DNA from: Rhynchopus euleeides
Lineage: Eukaryota; Euglenozoa; Diplonemea; Diplonemida; Diplonemidae
Assembly: GCA_963210315.1 (NCBI GenBank)
Contig: OY723242.1
Span: 1,302,001 to 1,366,000 of the forward strand
Reading direction: 5' to 3'
DNA length: 64,000 nucleotides
Part shown: positions 49,549 to 59,118 of the stretch, piece after piece
Numbering within the stretch: the first letter of the stretch is position 1
Layout: each line of letters starts with the position of its first letter
The notes under the pieces: generated by a model
The model's input: the letters and a program-made list of their open reading frames with translations, nothing else
Databases searched by the model: none
Told to the model about the DNA's origin: nothing
Made by a program: the position numbers and the translations under genes

Positions 49549-52500
49549 ATGTTTTTGTTGTCCTGTCTGGCCTTTTGCCGATTGCCACCCCCACCCCGCC
49601 ACAGGGCCCACGGCTGCTGGGCGACAGGGATGCCGCCACAACCGTGGCCCCGCTGCATGCTGCTGGGCATCTGCATCGCACTGCTTGTGCCCTGCGTTTC
49701 CCCCCAGCCCGAGGTGCGTGTGGGTGTGCTCTGGGAGTCGCAAGATGTCGACGACGTGCGGTTCGCAGTGGGGGTCGCTATCGACGCTTTCATCCGCAAC
49801 AGGAGCCTGTCTGCGTGGCGTCCCGTCATGCTCCCCGTGGCTGTTGGGCAGGGGGGGTCGGAGGCGCTGGTTGACGGCGTCTGCGAGTTGGTGCGGCAGG
49901 GGGGCCTGGTGGGGGTGGTGGGGATGCAGACCAGCGACGGGGCGCTCCACGCCTCCTTCCAGGCAGGCCTGCACCACCTCCCTGTCATCTCCCCCAGCGC
50001 CACGGTGTCGCACCTCGACAAGGACGGGCTGTTCCTCCGCAGGACGGTGCCTGACAACCGCGCTGCCGCACAGTCCATGCCGTCCTTCCTGAAGGAGATC
50101 CCAGCCCTCTCCAAGGCATCGCTTGGGATCGTCTTCTCCAAGGATTACTACGGCACAGACATGGCGTATGAGCTGCGCAACGCGATGAACGAGGCGGGGC
50201 GCACCGTCGCGACAGTTTTCGAAATACCCCCCTCCCCCGCAAGATACGGCGAGGTGTTTGCCCACCTCCACTCGAAGTACGTCGAGGTGGTGATCCTCGC
50301 CACCTCGCACGACGTGGGAATGGACCTCCTCCGGGCAGCCATCGCAAGCACACCCCCAATCTTCACCGGAGGGCACGCGTGGATCGTGATGGACGCAATG
50401 TCGTTCAACGACATTCCCCAAGACTTGCAGCAGCAGCTCGTCGGGCTTCTGGGAGTGCGGCCCCTCCTCGAAACGAGCCAGAGGTACTTCGAGCTGGGTG
50501 CGGCACGGGGTGGCCACCCTTCCGACTTGATGCGACTCACCTTCGACGCAACGTGGGCTTTACTGCTTGCCGCAGAGCGGTCGCAGGTGTGGCAAAACCC
50601 ACTGGGTCCCAAACAGTGCGAAGAGGTGTCAGCAAACACACGGTGGTCGGATGGGCAGAAGATGCTGGATGCTCTCGACACGCTCCACGATCCGAAGGGT
50701 GCTGCTGGCACCGTGCAGGTCAAACCCTCAACCCAGAGCGAGAAGTTTGAGCTGGTGAACTACCAGGTGACGCTCGGAGGTGCCACGCGTTGGGCGAGTG
50801 CCGGGATCTTCTCACCGCCAGCCACTGCGATCGTTGCGCCGGAGGATGCCATCACATGGCCTGGGGGGAAGGCACCATCTTCAGAGCAACTCCTTCTGGG
50901 GCATCACCTGCGTGTTCTGTTCATCATCTTCCCCCCGTTTGTGCAGGCGAGGGACCCTGCTGAGGTGCAGGCGGGTGAGCTTGCTGTGGAGGGCCTTGTC
51001 GTGGATATCATACAGGAGCTTTCGGCAAAGCTTGACTTCACCTTTGAGGCGGTGTCGATGAAGGGGAATTGGAGCGGGGGTTTGCAGCGGCTCGCCGCGA
51101 AGGAGTTCGACATGCAGGCGGCAGACACGGGGATCACGGAGGAGCGTGAGAAATTTGTCGACTTCACCCAACCCTATATGGAGACGACAAGCATCCTCGT
51201 CGTCTCCAGCGCTGTGTATGAGAGCAACATGTTCCGATTCGCCTCGCCCTTCACCATCGAGCTGTGGATAGTCCTGTTCGGGATTGTCCTCGCCACCTCT
51301 GTCGCACTCTACCTCCTGGAGGACCGCACCACCATCAAGCCAGTCGAGGATCGGGGCGGGATGTCGCCCTACGTCGCCCCCTCTGGGAAGTACTCCTACG
51401 AGAACTCCCTGTGGTTTGCCTGCACCGCCTTCCTCAACGTGCAGACCGGGGAGGCGCTGACCCGCACGGGGCGCCTCTTCTCCCTCGGGTTCTTCTGGCT
51501 GTCCGTTGTCACCATCGCGACGTACACAGCAGAGCTTGCTGCCTTTCTCGCGAGGCGCACCCCCGCTTATAAGGTCAACTCCATCGATGAGTTTACATCG
51601 GGTTCGGTCGGCGCGTCCCAGCTGGGTGTCACACCGGATACTGTCAACGAGGTGTGGCTGAGGGCGCAGCCAAGCCTTCAAGGTGGTTACCGCAACATCA
51701 GCACCGAGTTCGAGCAGACCGAGAGGACGAAGAGTGGAGACCTCGCCGCCTCCATCCAGGACAGCATCTGGGCGGAGTGGTACGTCGGGCGTGCCGACAG
51801 CAGCGGCGTGTGCCCCTTCGAGGTGCGGGGGGCCGGGTGGAACCCGCGCGGCGTGGGGCTGGCCCTCCAGAAGAACTCCCCCTACACCTCGGTGCTCAGC
51901 GAGCAGCTGCTGTCCCTCAGGGAGTCGGGGCGCCTCGACGCCCTGAAGAGCAAGTGGTACGCACCCAACTGCACCGCCACCGAGGAGGCCGACCAGTCCC
52001 TCGTCATCGAAGACTTCGGAGGGGCCCTCCTGGTCTACGGGGGCATGGTGGTGGTCGCCGTCGCCGCACGCATCCTCCGCATCTGCAGGGCACGCCTGTG
52101 CCCCCCGCGCCGCCCCCATGCCACCACCGACACATCCTACGCGCCCCTCGGCTCCGACGGTGGCGACCCTCTGTTCGCCCCTCCTGCCTCAACTGCTGCC
52201 TCACCCAGCGCCGTTAGCAGAGTCGGCATATCCCCTTACGGGACACACCCCGCTGGGAAGGGCAGCACCACTCCCGAGGTGATGTCCGGCTCACCGAACG
52301 CCGGGGTGGCACAGCGGCACGGGAGGGTCTCCGGGCAGTCATCTCCCGATGCACGGAAGGGCGGCGAGGTGCAGGCAAGCGCCCGGTTGGTGAACGGGGC
52401 GGAGTCCAAAGGGGGTTGGGCAGGCGGGGGCGCAGGAGGCCCCCTTCAGAACGACAGGCCGTTGCCCGACACAGTGTCGACCCCGCTCCGCCCGCCGTCC

Positions 52501-52608
52501 GCAGCGGGTGGCGGAGACAGGCAGCCGCACACCCCTGGGAGCTCCCTCAGCCAGACACTCCCGGCGATGTCGGGGCATCGCGTGACGCAACCTGGGTACC
52601 CCGTGTGA
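49549..52608 (+). CDS. Ionotropic glutamate receptor-like channel, copy 1
   Basis: 1019 residues, intronless apart from a possible 5' leader intron (the ATG lies inside GTATGT; next in-frame ATG 49630). Architecture as in copy 2: hydrophobic signal, ANF/LIVBP-type amino-terminal domain, split ligand-binding domain around a pore, and a long Ser/Pro/Gly-rich C-tail. From about base 49825 on it appears identical to copies 2 and 3. Only about 45 residues after the signal (VGVLWESQDVDDVRFAVG… versus VGVLWDSQDASEVQDVHV…) differ, with a two-residue length change. The localised difference inside otherwise identical genes suggests conversion of the rest or diversification of this surface. Confidence 0.88.
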   Translation: MFLLSCLAFCRLPPPPRHRAHGCWATGMPPQPWPRCMLLGICIALLVPCVSPQPEVRVGVLWESQDVDDVRFAVGVAIDAFIRNRSLSAWRPVMLPVAVGQGGSEALVDGVCELVRQGGLVGVVGMQTSDGALHASFQAGLHHLPVISPSATVSHLDKDGLFLRRTVPDNRAAAQSMPSFLKEIPALSKASLGIVFSKDYYGTDMAYELRNAMNEAGRTVATVFEIPPSPARYGEVFAHLHSKYVEVVILATSHDVGMDLLRAAIASTPPIFTGGHAWIVMDAMSFNDIPQDLQQQLVGLLGVRPLLETSQRYFELGAARGGHPSDLMRLTFDATWALLLAAERSQVWQNPLGPKQCEEVSANTRWSDGQKMLDALDTLHDPKGAAGTVQVKPSTQSEKFELVNYQVTLGGATRWASAGIFSPPATAIVAPEDAITWPGGKAPSSEQLLLGHHLRVLFIIFPPFVQARDPAEVQAGELAVEGLVVDIIQELSAKLDFTFEAVSMKGNWSGGLQRLAAKEFDMQAADTGITEEREKFVDFTQPYMETTSILVVSSAVYESNMFRFASPFTIELWIVLFGIVLATSVALYLLEDRTTIKPVEDRGGMSPYVAPSGKYSYENSLWFACTAFLNVQTGEALTRTGRLFSLGFFWLSVVTIATYTAELAAFLARRTPAYKVNSIDEFTSGSVGASQLGVTPDTVNEVWLRAQPSLQGGYRNISTEFEQTERTKSGDLAASIQDSIWAEWYVGRADSSGVCPFEVRGAGWNPRGVGLALQKNSPYTSVLSEQLLSLRESGRLDALKSKWYAPNCTATEEADQSLVIEDFGGALLVYGGMVVVAVAARILRICRARLCPPRRPHATTDTSYAPLGSDGGDPLFAPPASTAASPSAVSRVGISPYGTHPAGKGSTTPEVMSGSPNAGVAQRHGRVSGQSSPDARKGGEVQASARLVNGAESKGGWAGGGAGGPLQNDRPLPDTVSTPLRPPSAAGGGDRQPHTPGSSLSQTLPAMSGHRVTQPGYPV

Positions 52609-54330
52609 CCAGGCCCCCCCCTCAACACCCCGTGTCACACAGACCTGCCTCGCCGAGCCAGCCCTCCCCAGGGCGCTGCTTGTGGAAATGCCGCAATGCT
52701 GCTCCTCCAAGGCCACCCCCGCCTTCTCCTCCTCGGCGGCGCTGCTGAGGGCATCAGCATCGGCTCGGCATTGGAACCCCTATTCAGCGCTCCTCCTGTC
52801 TGAGGGTGATCCGCGAAAGGGTTCGGTCCGCAGCCAGCCTAGCCAGTGCTGAGGGACACGGGGGTGGTGGTGGTGGTGGTGGTGACAGTTCTCCTTTTTT
52901 TGGAGCAAACCGCACCCCCCCCCCCCCCTCCCCCTCCCCCTTCAGCTCCTGCAGGACCACCTTCGGATTCGCCCTGCGACGTGATGTCATACCCGTTATA
53001 CCCCAGGCAGGGGGGGGTGGGTGGGGTGGCGTGGAGGGGGTGTGTCTGTGTGTGGGTCGCCACTCTTGAGAAGAAGCAGCCTTCGCACACCTCCCCCTAC
53101 CCCCCCCCCCCCCCCCCGGCGATGCTTTGCTTGCTGTGCATGTTATCCATAAGCAGGGGGGTGGGGGACTCTTCCGAGACCTTGCGGCTGTCTGGTAGAT
53201 CGTAGAAAAGCCTCGCCAAGGCGAGGAAGCTAGGGGCCCCGGTTGTGTTGAGCTGTGTGACCACCCCTCTGATCCCCCGGTGCGATCTCCTTCACTCTCT
53301 CCCCCCCTCAGCCCCCTCCCCTCCCCTCCAGAGATGCTGTGTGGGTGGTGGGACTCTTCCTCCCATATTTTAGGGGCATTCGCTCTGAAGTGCAGAACAG
53401 TGAGCCGCCTCACAATATAGGCTGATAGCGTATCAGTTCTCGTGCGTCGTCTTTCGTACGATGCGGGGTCCGCTAATCCAACACAGCAAACGCTCTGAAG
53501 TGCAGAACAGCGAGCCGCCTCACAATATAGGCTGCAAAAAAGAAATGGCCATGCCGACACGCTGTAACCAGGTGCCGGAGGACCCACGACAGGTCACCTT
53601 CCGCCACATTCGCATGTGGGTGGGGGATCGGGGGTGGGTGGGTGGATACACTACACGTCGAATGATCCCATCAGGAGTAGGGAGCTTGGTCTGCTCGATA
53701 CTTTTTATTTGATTCACGTGCCCTTGTGACTCTGTGGGTGTGTGCAAGCCTGCCCAGGGGTGGGCATGCAGGGCCGCTTCGGTGATCCCGCATACCACAC
53801 CATGCGTACATAAGGGCTTTCGCTTTTGTGAGTCAAAACCGTGTCAAATCTGCCTCCTCTTTTGCGGGGTGGCTCATGTTTCTGCACTTCTGAGCGAAGA
53901 CCCCCATAAGGTTGGTACATTTAGTCGGAGGTGAATTGGCTTTCCAGCGGTGGTGCTGCTCGTATTCTCAAAAAGAAGAGGATTGCCGAGGGGGTAGGAG
54001 GGGTGGGGGGTGGGGGGGCTGGCCTCTCTTCGTTTTGTTTGTGCAGCCTGTCATATTACACTTTTGCCACTTGCCTTGTTGCTCTTTCCACAGGTCGGTC
54101 GCTTCTTTGATACCGCAAAGAAGCCCGTTGGTCACCCGAGCCCGACTGGCACCGCAGGGAGGGGGGTGTGGGGTGCATGGGGCGGGTGTGGGGCTTCGGT
54201 CCAAAGAGTGCAGATAATCACAACGACCCCCCCCCCCCCTCCCCCTCCCTCCCCCCCTCCTCACTTTCAAGAAACAAACAGATTGTCTTAACATCACCTC
54301 CCTCCTCACAAGGAGTCGGCACAGTGCCGT
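52609..54330. other. Array spacer 1 between receptor genes
   Basis: It holds a GGT microsatellite (about 52863-52883), C runs, two minus-strand family F fragments (53381-53424, 53491-53534), and a tagcgtatcagttctcgtgc repeat also found near 21804. It repeats at 57397-59118 and 62185-63906. Bases 54090-54330 are the likely promoter/5' leader of the next gene. Confidence 0.7.
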
Positions 54331-57300
54331 ATGTTTTTGTTGTCCTGTCTGGCCTTTTGCCGATTGCCACCTCCACCCCGCCACAGGGCCCACGGCTGCT
54401 GGGCGACAGGGATGCCGCCACAACCGTGGCCCCGCTGCATGCTGCTGGGCATCTGCATCGCGCTGCTTGTGCCCTGCGCGTCCCCCCAGCCCGAGGTGCG
54501 TGTGGGTGTGCTCTGGGATTCGCAAGACGCGAGTGAGGTGCAGGACGTGCATGTCGCCGTGCAGGTGGCCATCGATATCTTCACCCGCAGCAGCAACATG
54601 TCCTGGCAACCCGTCATGCTCCCCGTGGCTGTTGGGCAGGGGGGGTCGGAGGCGCTGGTTGACGGCGTCTGCGAGTTGGTGCGGCAGGGGGGCCTGGTGG
54701 GGGTGGTGGGGATGCAGACCAGCGACGGGGCGCTCCACGCCTCCTTCCAGGCAGGCCTGCACCACCTCCCTGTCATCTCCCCCAGCGCCACGGTGTCGCA
54801 CCTCGACAAGGACGGGCTGTTCCTCCGCAGGACGGTGCCTGACAACCGCGCTGCCGCACAGTCCATGCCGTCCTTCCTGAAGGAGATCCCAGCCCTCTCC
54901 AAGGCATCGCTTGGGATCGTCTTCTCCAAGGATTACTACGGCACAGACATGGCGTATGAGCTGCGCAACGCGATGAACGAGGCGGGGCGCACCGTCGCGA
55001 CAGTTTTCGAAATACCCCCCTCCCCCGCAAGATACGGCGAGGTGTTTGCCCACCTCCACTCGAAGTACGTCGAGGTGGTGATCCTCGCCACCTCGCACGA
55101 CGTGGGAATGGACCTCCTCCGGGCAGCCATCGCAAGCACACCCCCAATCTTCACCGGAGGGCACGCGTGGATCGTGATGGACGCAATGTCGTTCAACGAC
55201 ATTCCCCAAGACTTGCAGCAGCAGCTCGTCGGGCTTCTGGGAGTGCGGCCCCTCCTCGAAACGAGCCAGAGGTACTTCGAGCTGGGTGCGGCACGGGGTG
55301 GCCACCCTTCCGACTTGATGCGACTCACCTTCGACGCAACGTGGGCTTTACTGCTTGCCGCAGAGCGGTCGCAGGTGTGGCAAAACCCACTGGGTCCCAA
55401 ACAGTGCGAAGAGGTGTCAGCAAACACACGGTGGTCGGATGGGCAGAAGATGCTGGATGCTCTCGACACGCTCCACGATCCGAAGGGTGCTGCTGGCACC
55501 GTGCAGGTCAAACCCTCAACCCAGAGCGAGAAGTTTGAGCTGGTGAACTACCAGGTGACGCTCGGAGGTGCCACGCGTTGGGCGAGTGCCGGGATCTTCT
55601 CACCGCCAGCCACTGCGATCGTTGCGCCGGAGGATGCCATCACATGGCCTGGGGGGAAGGCACCATCTTCAGAGCAACTCCTTCTGGGGCATCACCTGCG
55701 TGTTCTGTTCATCATCTTCCCCCCGTTTGTGCAGGCGAGGGACCCTGCTGAGGTGCAGGCGGGTGAGCTTGCTGTGGAGGGCCTTGTCGTGGATATCATA
55801 CAGGAGCTTTCGGCAAAGCTTGACTTCACCTTTGAGGCGGTGTCGATGAAGGGGAATTGGAGCGGGGGTTTGCAGCGGCTCGCCGCGAAGGAGTTCGACA
55901 TGCAGGCGGCAGACACGGGGATCACGGAGGAGCGTGAGAAATTTGTCGACTTCACCCAACCCTATATGGAGACGACAAGCATCCTCGTCGTCTCCAGCGC
56001 TGTGTATGAGAGCAACATGTTCCGATTCGCCTCGCCCTTCACCATCGAGCTGTGGATAGTCCTGTTCGGGATTGTCCTCGCCACCTCTGTCGCACTCTAC
56101 CTCCTGGAGGACCGCACCACCATCAAGCCAGTCGAGGATCGGGGCGGGATGTCGCCCTACGTCGCCCCCTCTGGGAAGTACTCCTACGAGAACTCCCTGT
56201 GGTTTGCCTGCACCGCCTTCCTCAACGTGCAGACCGGGGAGGCGCTGACCCGCACGGGGCGCCTCTTCTCCCTCGGGTTCTTCTGGCTGTCCGTTGTCAC
56301 CATCGCGACGTACACAGCAGAGCTTGCTGCCTTTCTCGCGAGGCGCACCCCCGCTTATAAGGTCAACTCCATCGATGAGTTTACATCGGGTTCGGTCGGC
56401 GCGTCCCAGCTGGGTGTCACACCGGATACTGTCAACGAGGTGTGGCTGAGGGCGCAGCCAAGCCTTCAAGGTGGTTACCGCAACATCAGCACCGAGTTCG
56501 AGCAGACCGAGAGGACGAAGAGTGGAGACCTCGCCGCCTCCATCCAGGACAGCATCTGGGCGGAGTGGTACGTCGGGCGTGCCGACAGCAGCGGCGTGTG
56601 CCCCTTCGAGGTGCGGGGGGCCGGGTGGAACCCGCGCGGCGTGGGGCTGGCCCTCCAGAAGAACTCCCCCTACACCTCGGTGCTCAGCGAGCAGCTGCTG
56701 TCCCTCAGGGAGTCGGGGCGCCTCGACGCCCTGAAGAGCAAGTGGTACGCACCCAACTGCACCGCCACCGAGGAGGCCGACCAGTCCCTCGTCATCGAAG
56801 ACTTCGGAGGGGCCCTCCTGGTCTACGGGGGCATGGTGGTGGTCGCCGTCGCCGCACGCATCCTCCGCATCTGCAGGGCACGCCTGTGCCCCCCGCGCCG
56901 CCCCCATGCCACCACCGACACATCCTACGCGCCCCTCGGCTCCGACGGTGGCGACCCTCTGTTCGCCCCTCCTGCCTCAACTGCTGCCTCACCCAGCGCC
57001 GTTAGCAGAGTCGGCATATCCCCTTACGGGACACACCCCGCTGGGAAGGGCAGCACCACTCCCGAGGTGATGTCCGGCTCACCGAACGCCGGGGTGGCAC
57101 AGCGGCACGGGAGGGTCTCCGGGCAGTCATCTCCCGATGCACGGAAGGGCGGCGAGGTGCAGGCAAGCGCCCGGTTGGTGAACGGGGCGGAGTCCAAAGG
57201 GGGTTGGGCAGGCGGGGGCGCAGGAGGCCCCCTTCAGAACGACAGGCCGTTGCCCGACACAGTGTCGACCCCGCTCCGCCCGCCGTCCGCAGCGGGTGGC

Positions 57301-57396
57301 GGAGACAGGCAGCCGCACACCCCTGGGAGCTCCCTCAGCCAGACACTCCCGGCGATGTCGGGGCATCGCGTGACGCAACCTGGGTACCCCGTGTGA
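54331..57396 (+). CDS. Ionotropic glutamate receptor-like channel, copy 2
   Basis: 1021 residues; a ligand-gated cation channel of the iGluR/GLR type at a membrane. Residues 36-52 (CMLLGICIALLVPC) form a signal-like segment; about 55-400 an ANF-receptor/periplasmic-binding fold (PVISPSATVSHLDKDGLFLR, GIVFSKDYYGTDMA). Ligand-binding lobe S1 at about 445-570 includes ITEEREKFVDFTQPY (from 531). M1 spans 572-592 (IELWIVLFGIVLATSVAL), the re-entrant pore about 617-640 (YSYENSLWFACTAFLNVQTG), and M3 about 646-670 with TYTAELAAF (660-668), the counterpart of the iGluR SYTANLAAF gate. S2 is about 672-815 and M4 about 826-847. The C-tail 848-1021 is disordered. The start at 54331 lies in a GTATGT…CCACAG stretch that resembles a 60-bp intron, so ATG 54412 (residue 28) may be the true start. 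Confidence 0.92.
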   Translation: MFLLSCLAFCRLPPPPRHRAHGCWATGMPPQPWPRCMLLGICIALLVPCASPQPEVRVGVLWDSQDASEVQDVHVAVQVAIDIFTRSSNMSWQPVMLPVAVGQGGSEALVDGVCELVRQGGLVGVVGMQTSDGALHASFQAGLHHLPVISPSATVSHLDKDGLFLRRTVPDNRAAAQSMPSFLKEIPALSKASLGIVFSKDYYGTDMAYELRNAMNEAGRTVATVFEIPPSPARYGEVFAHLHSKYVEVVILATSHDVGMDLLRAAIASTPPIFTGGHAWIVMDAMSFNDIPQDLQQQLVGLLGVRPLLETSQRYFELGAARGGHPSDLMRLTFDATWALLLAAERSQVWQNPLGPKQCEEVSANTRWSDGQKMLDALDTLHDPKGAAGTVQVKPSTQSEKFELVNYQVTLGGATRWASAGIFSPPATAIVAPEDAITWPGGKAPSSEQLLLGHHLRVLFIIFPPFVQARDPAEVQAGELAVEGLVVDIIQELSAKLDFTFEAVSMKGNWSGGLQRLAAKEFDMQAADTGITEEREKFVDFTQPYMETTSILVVSSAVYESNMFRFASPFTIELWIVLFGIVLATSVALYLLEDRTTIKPVEDRGGMSPYVAPSGKYSYENSLWFACTAFLNVQTGEALTRTGRLFSLGFFWLSVVTIATYTAELAAFLARRTPAYKVNSIDEFTSGSVGASQLGVTPDTVNEVWLRAQPSLQGGYRNISTEFEQTERTKSGDLAASIQDSIWAEWYVGRADSSGVCPFEVRGAGWNPRGVGLALQKNSPYTSVLSEQLLSLRESGRLDALKSKWYAPNCTATEEADQSLVIEDFGGALLVYGGMVVVAVAARILRICRARLCPPRRPHATTDTSYAPLGSDGGDPLFAPPASTAASPSAVSRVGISPYGTHPAGKGSTTPEVMSGSPNAGVAQRHGRVSGQSSPDARKGGEVQASARLVNGAESKGGWAGGGAGGPLQNDRPLPDTVSTPLRPPSAAGGGDRQPHTPGSSLSQTLPAMSGHRVTQPGYPV

Positions 57397-59118
57397 CCAG
57401 GCCCCCCCCTCAACACCCCGTGTCACACAGACCTGCCTCGCCGAGCCAGCCCTCCCCAGGGCGCTGCTTGTGGAAATGCCGCAATGCTGCTCCTCCAAGG
57501 CCACCCCCGCCTTCTCCTCCTCGGCGGCGCTGCTGAGGGCATCAGCATCGGCTCGGCATTGGAACCCCTATTCAGCGCTCCTCCTGTCTGAGGGTGATCC
57601 GCGAAAGGGTTCGGTCCGCAGCCAGCCTAGCCAGTGCTGAGGGACACGGGGGTGGTGGTGGTGGTGGTGGTGACAGTTCTCCTTTTTTTGGAGCAAACCG
57701 CACCCCCCCCCCCCCCTCCCCCTCCCCCTTCAGCTCCTGCAGGACCACCTTCGGATTCGCCCTGCGACGTGATGTCATACCCGTTATACCCCAGGCAGGG
57801 GGGGGTGGGTGGGGTGGCGTGGAGGGGGTGTGTCTGTGTGTGGGTCGCCACTCTTGAGAAGAAGCAGCCTTCGCACACCTCCCCCTACCCCCCCCCCCCC
57901 CCCCCGGCGATGCTTTGCTTGCTGTGCATGTTATCCATAAGCAGGGGGGTGGGGGACTCTTCCGAGACCTTGCGGCTGTCTGGTAGATCGTAGAAAAGCC
58001 TCGCCAAGGCGAGGAAGCTAGGGGCCCCGGTTGTGTTGAGCTGTGTGACCACCCCTCTGATCCCCCGGTGCGATCTCCTTCACTCTCTCCCCCCCTCAGC
58101 CCCCTCCCCTCCCCTCCAGAGATGCTGTGTGGGTGGTGGGACTCTTCCTCCCATATTTTAGGGGCATTCGCTCTGAAGTGCAGAACAGTGAGCCGCCTCA
58201 CAATATAGGCTGATAGCGTATCAGTTCTCGTGCGTCGTCTTTCGTACGATGCGGGGTCCGCTAATCCAACACAGCAAACGCTCTGAAGTGCAGAACAGCG
58301 AGCCGCCTCACAATATAGGCTGCAAAAAAGAAATGGCCATGCCGACACGCTGTAACCAGGTGCCGGAGGACCCACGACAGGTCACCTTCCGCCACATTCG
58401 CATGTGGGTGGGGGATCGGGGGTGGGTGGGTGGATACACTACACGTCGAATGATCCCATCAGGAGTAGGGAGCTTGGTCTGCTCGATACTTTTTATTTGA
58501 TTCACGTGCCCTTGTGACTCTGTGGGTGTGTGCAAGCCTGCCCAGGGGTGGGCATGCAGGGCCGCTTCGGTGATCCCGCATACCACACCATGCGTACATA
58601 AGGGCTTTCGCTTTTGTGAGTCAAAACCGTGTCAAATCTGCCTCCTCTTTTGCGGGGTGGCTCATGTTTCTGCACTTCTGAGCGAAGACCCCCATAAGGT
58701 TGGTACATTTAGTCGGAGGTGAATTGGCTTTCCAGCGGTGGTGCTGCTCGTATTCTCAAAAAGAAGAGGATTGCCGAGGGGGTAGGAGGGGTGGGGGGTG
58801 GGGGGGCTGGCCTCTCTTCGTTTTGTTTGTGCAGCCTGTCATATTACACTTTTGCCACTTGCCTTGTTGCTCTTTCCACAGGTCGGTCGCTTCTTTGATA
58901 CCGCAAAGAAGCCCGTTGGTCACCCGAGCCCGACTGGCACCGCAGGGAGGGGGGTGTGGGGTGCATGGGGCGGGTGTGGGGCTTCGGTCCAAAGAGTGCA
59001 GATAATCACAACGACCCCCCCCCCCCCTCCCCCTCCCTCCCCCCCTCCTCACTTTCAAGAAACAAACAGATTGTCTTAACATCACCTCCCTCCTCACAAG
59101 GAGTCGGCACAGTGCCGT
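57397..59118. other. Array spacer 2
   Basis: It appears identical to 52609-54330, shifted by 4788 bp, with the same microsatellite, C runs and family F fragments. Confidence 0.75.

Noticed and set aside
50881-52119. Long minus-strand frames opposite the receptor genes (412-445 codons, repeated in each unit)
   Set aside because: They are shadow frames of GC-rich coding DNA. The plus-strand receptor has complete domains and the minus frames have none.
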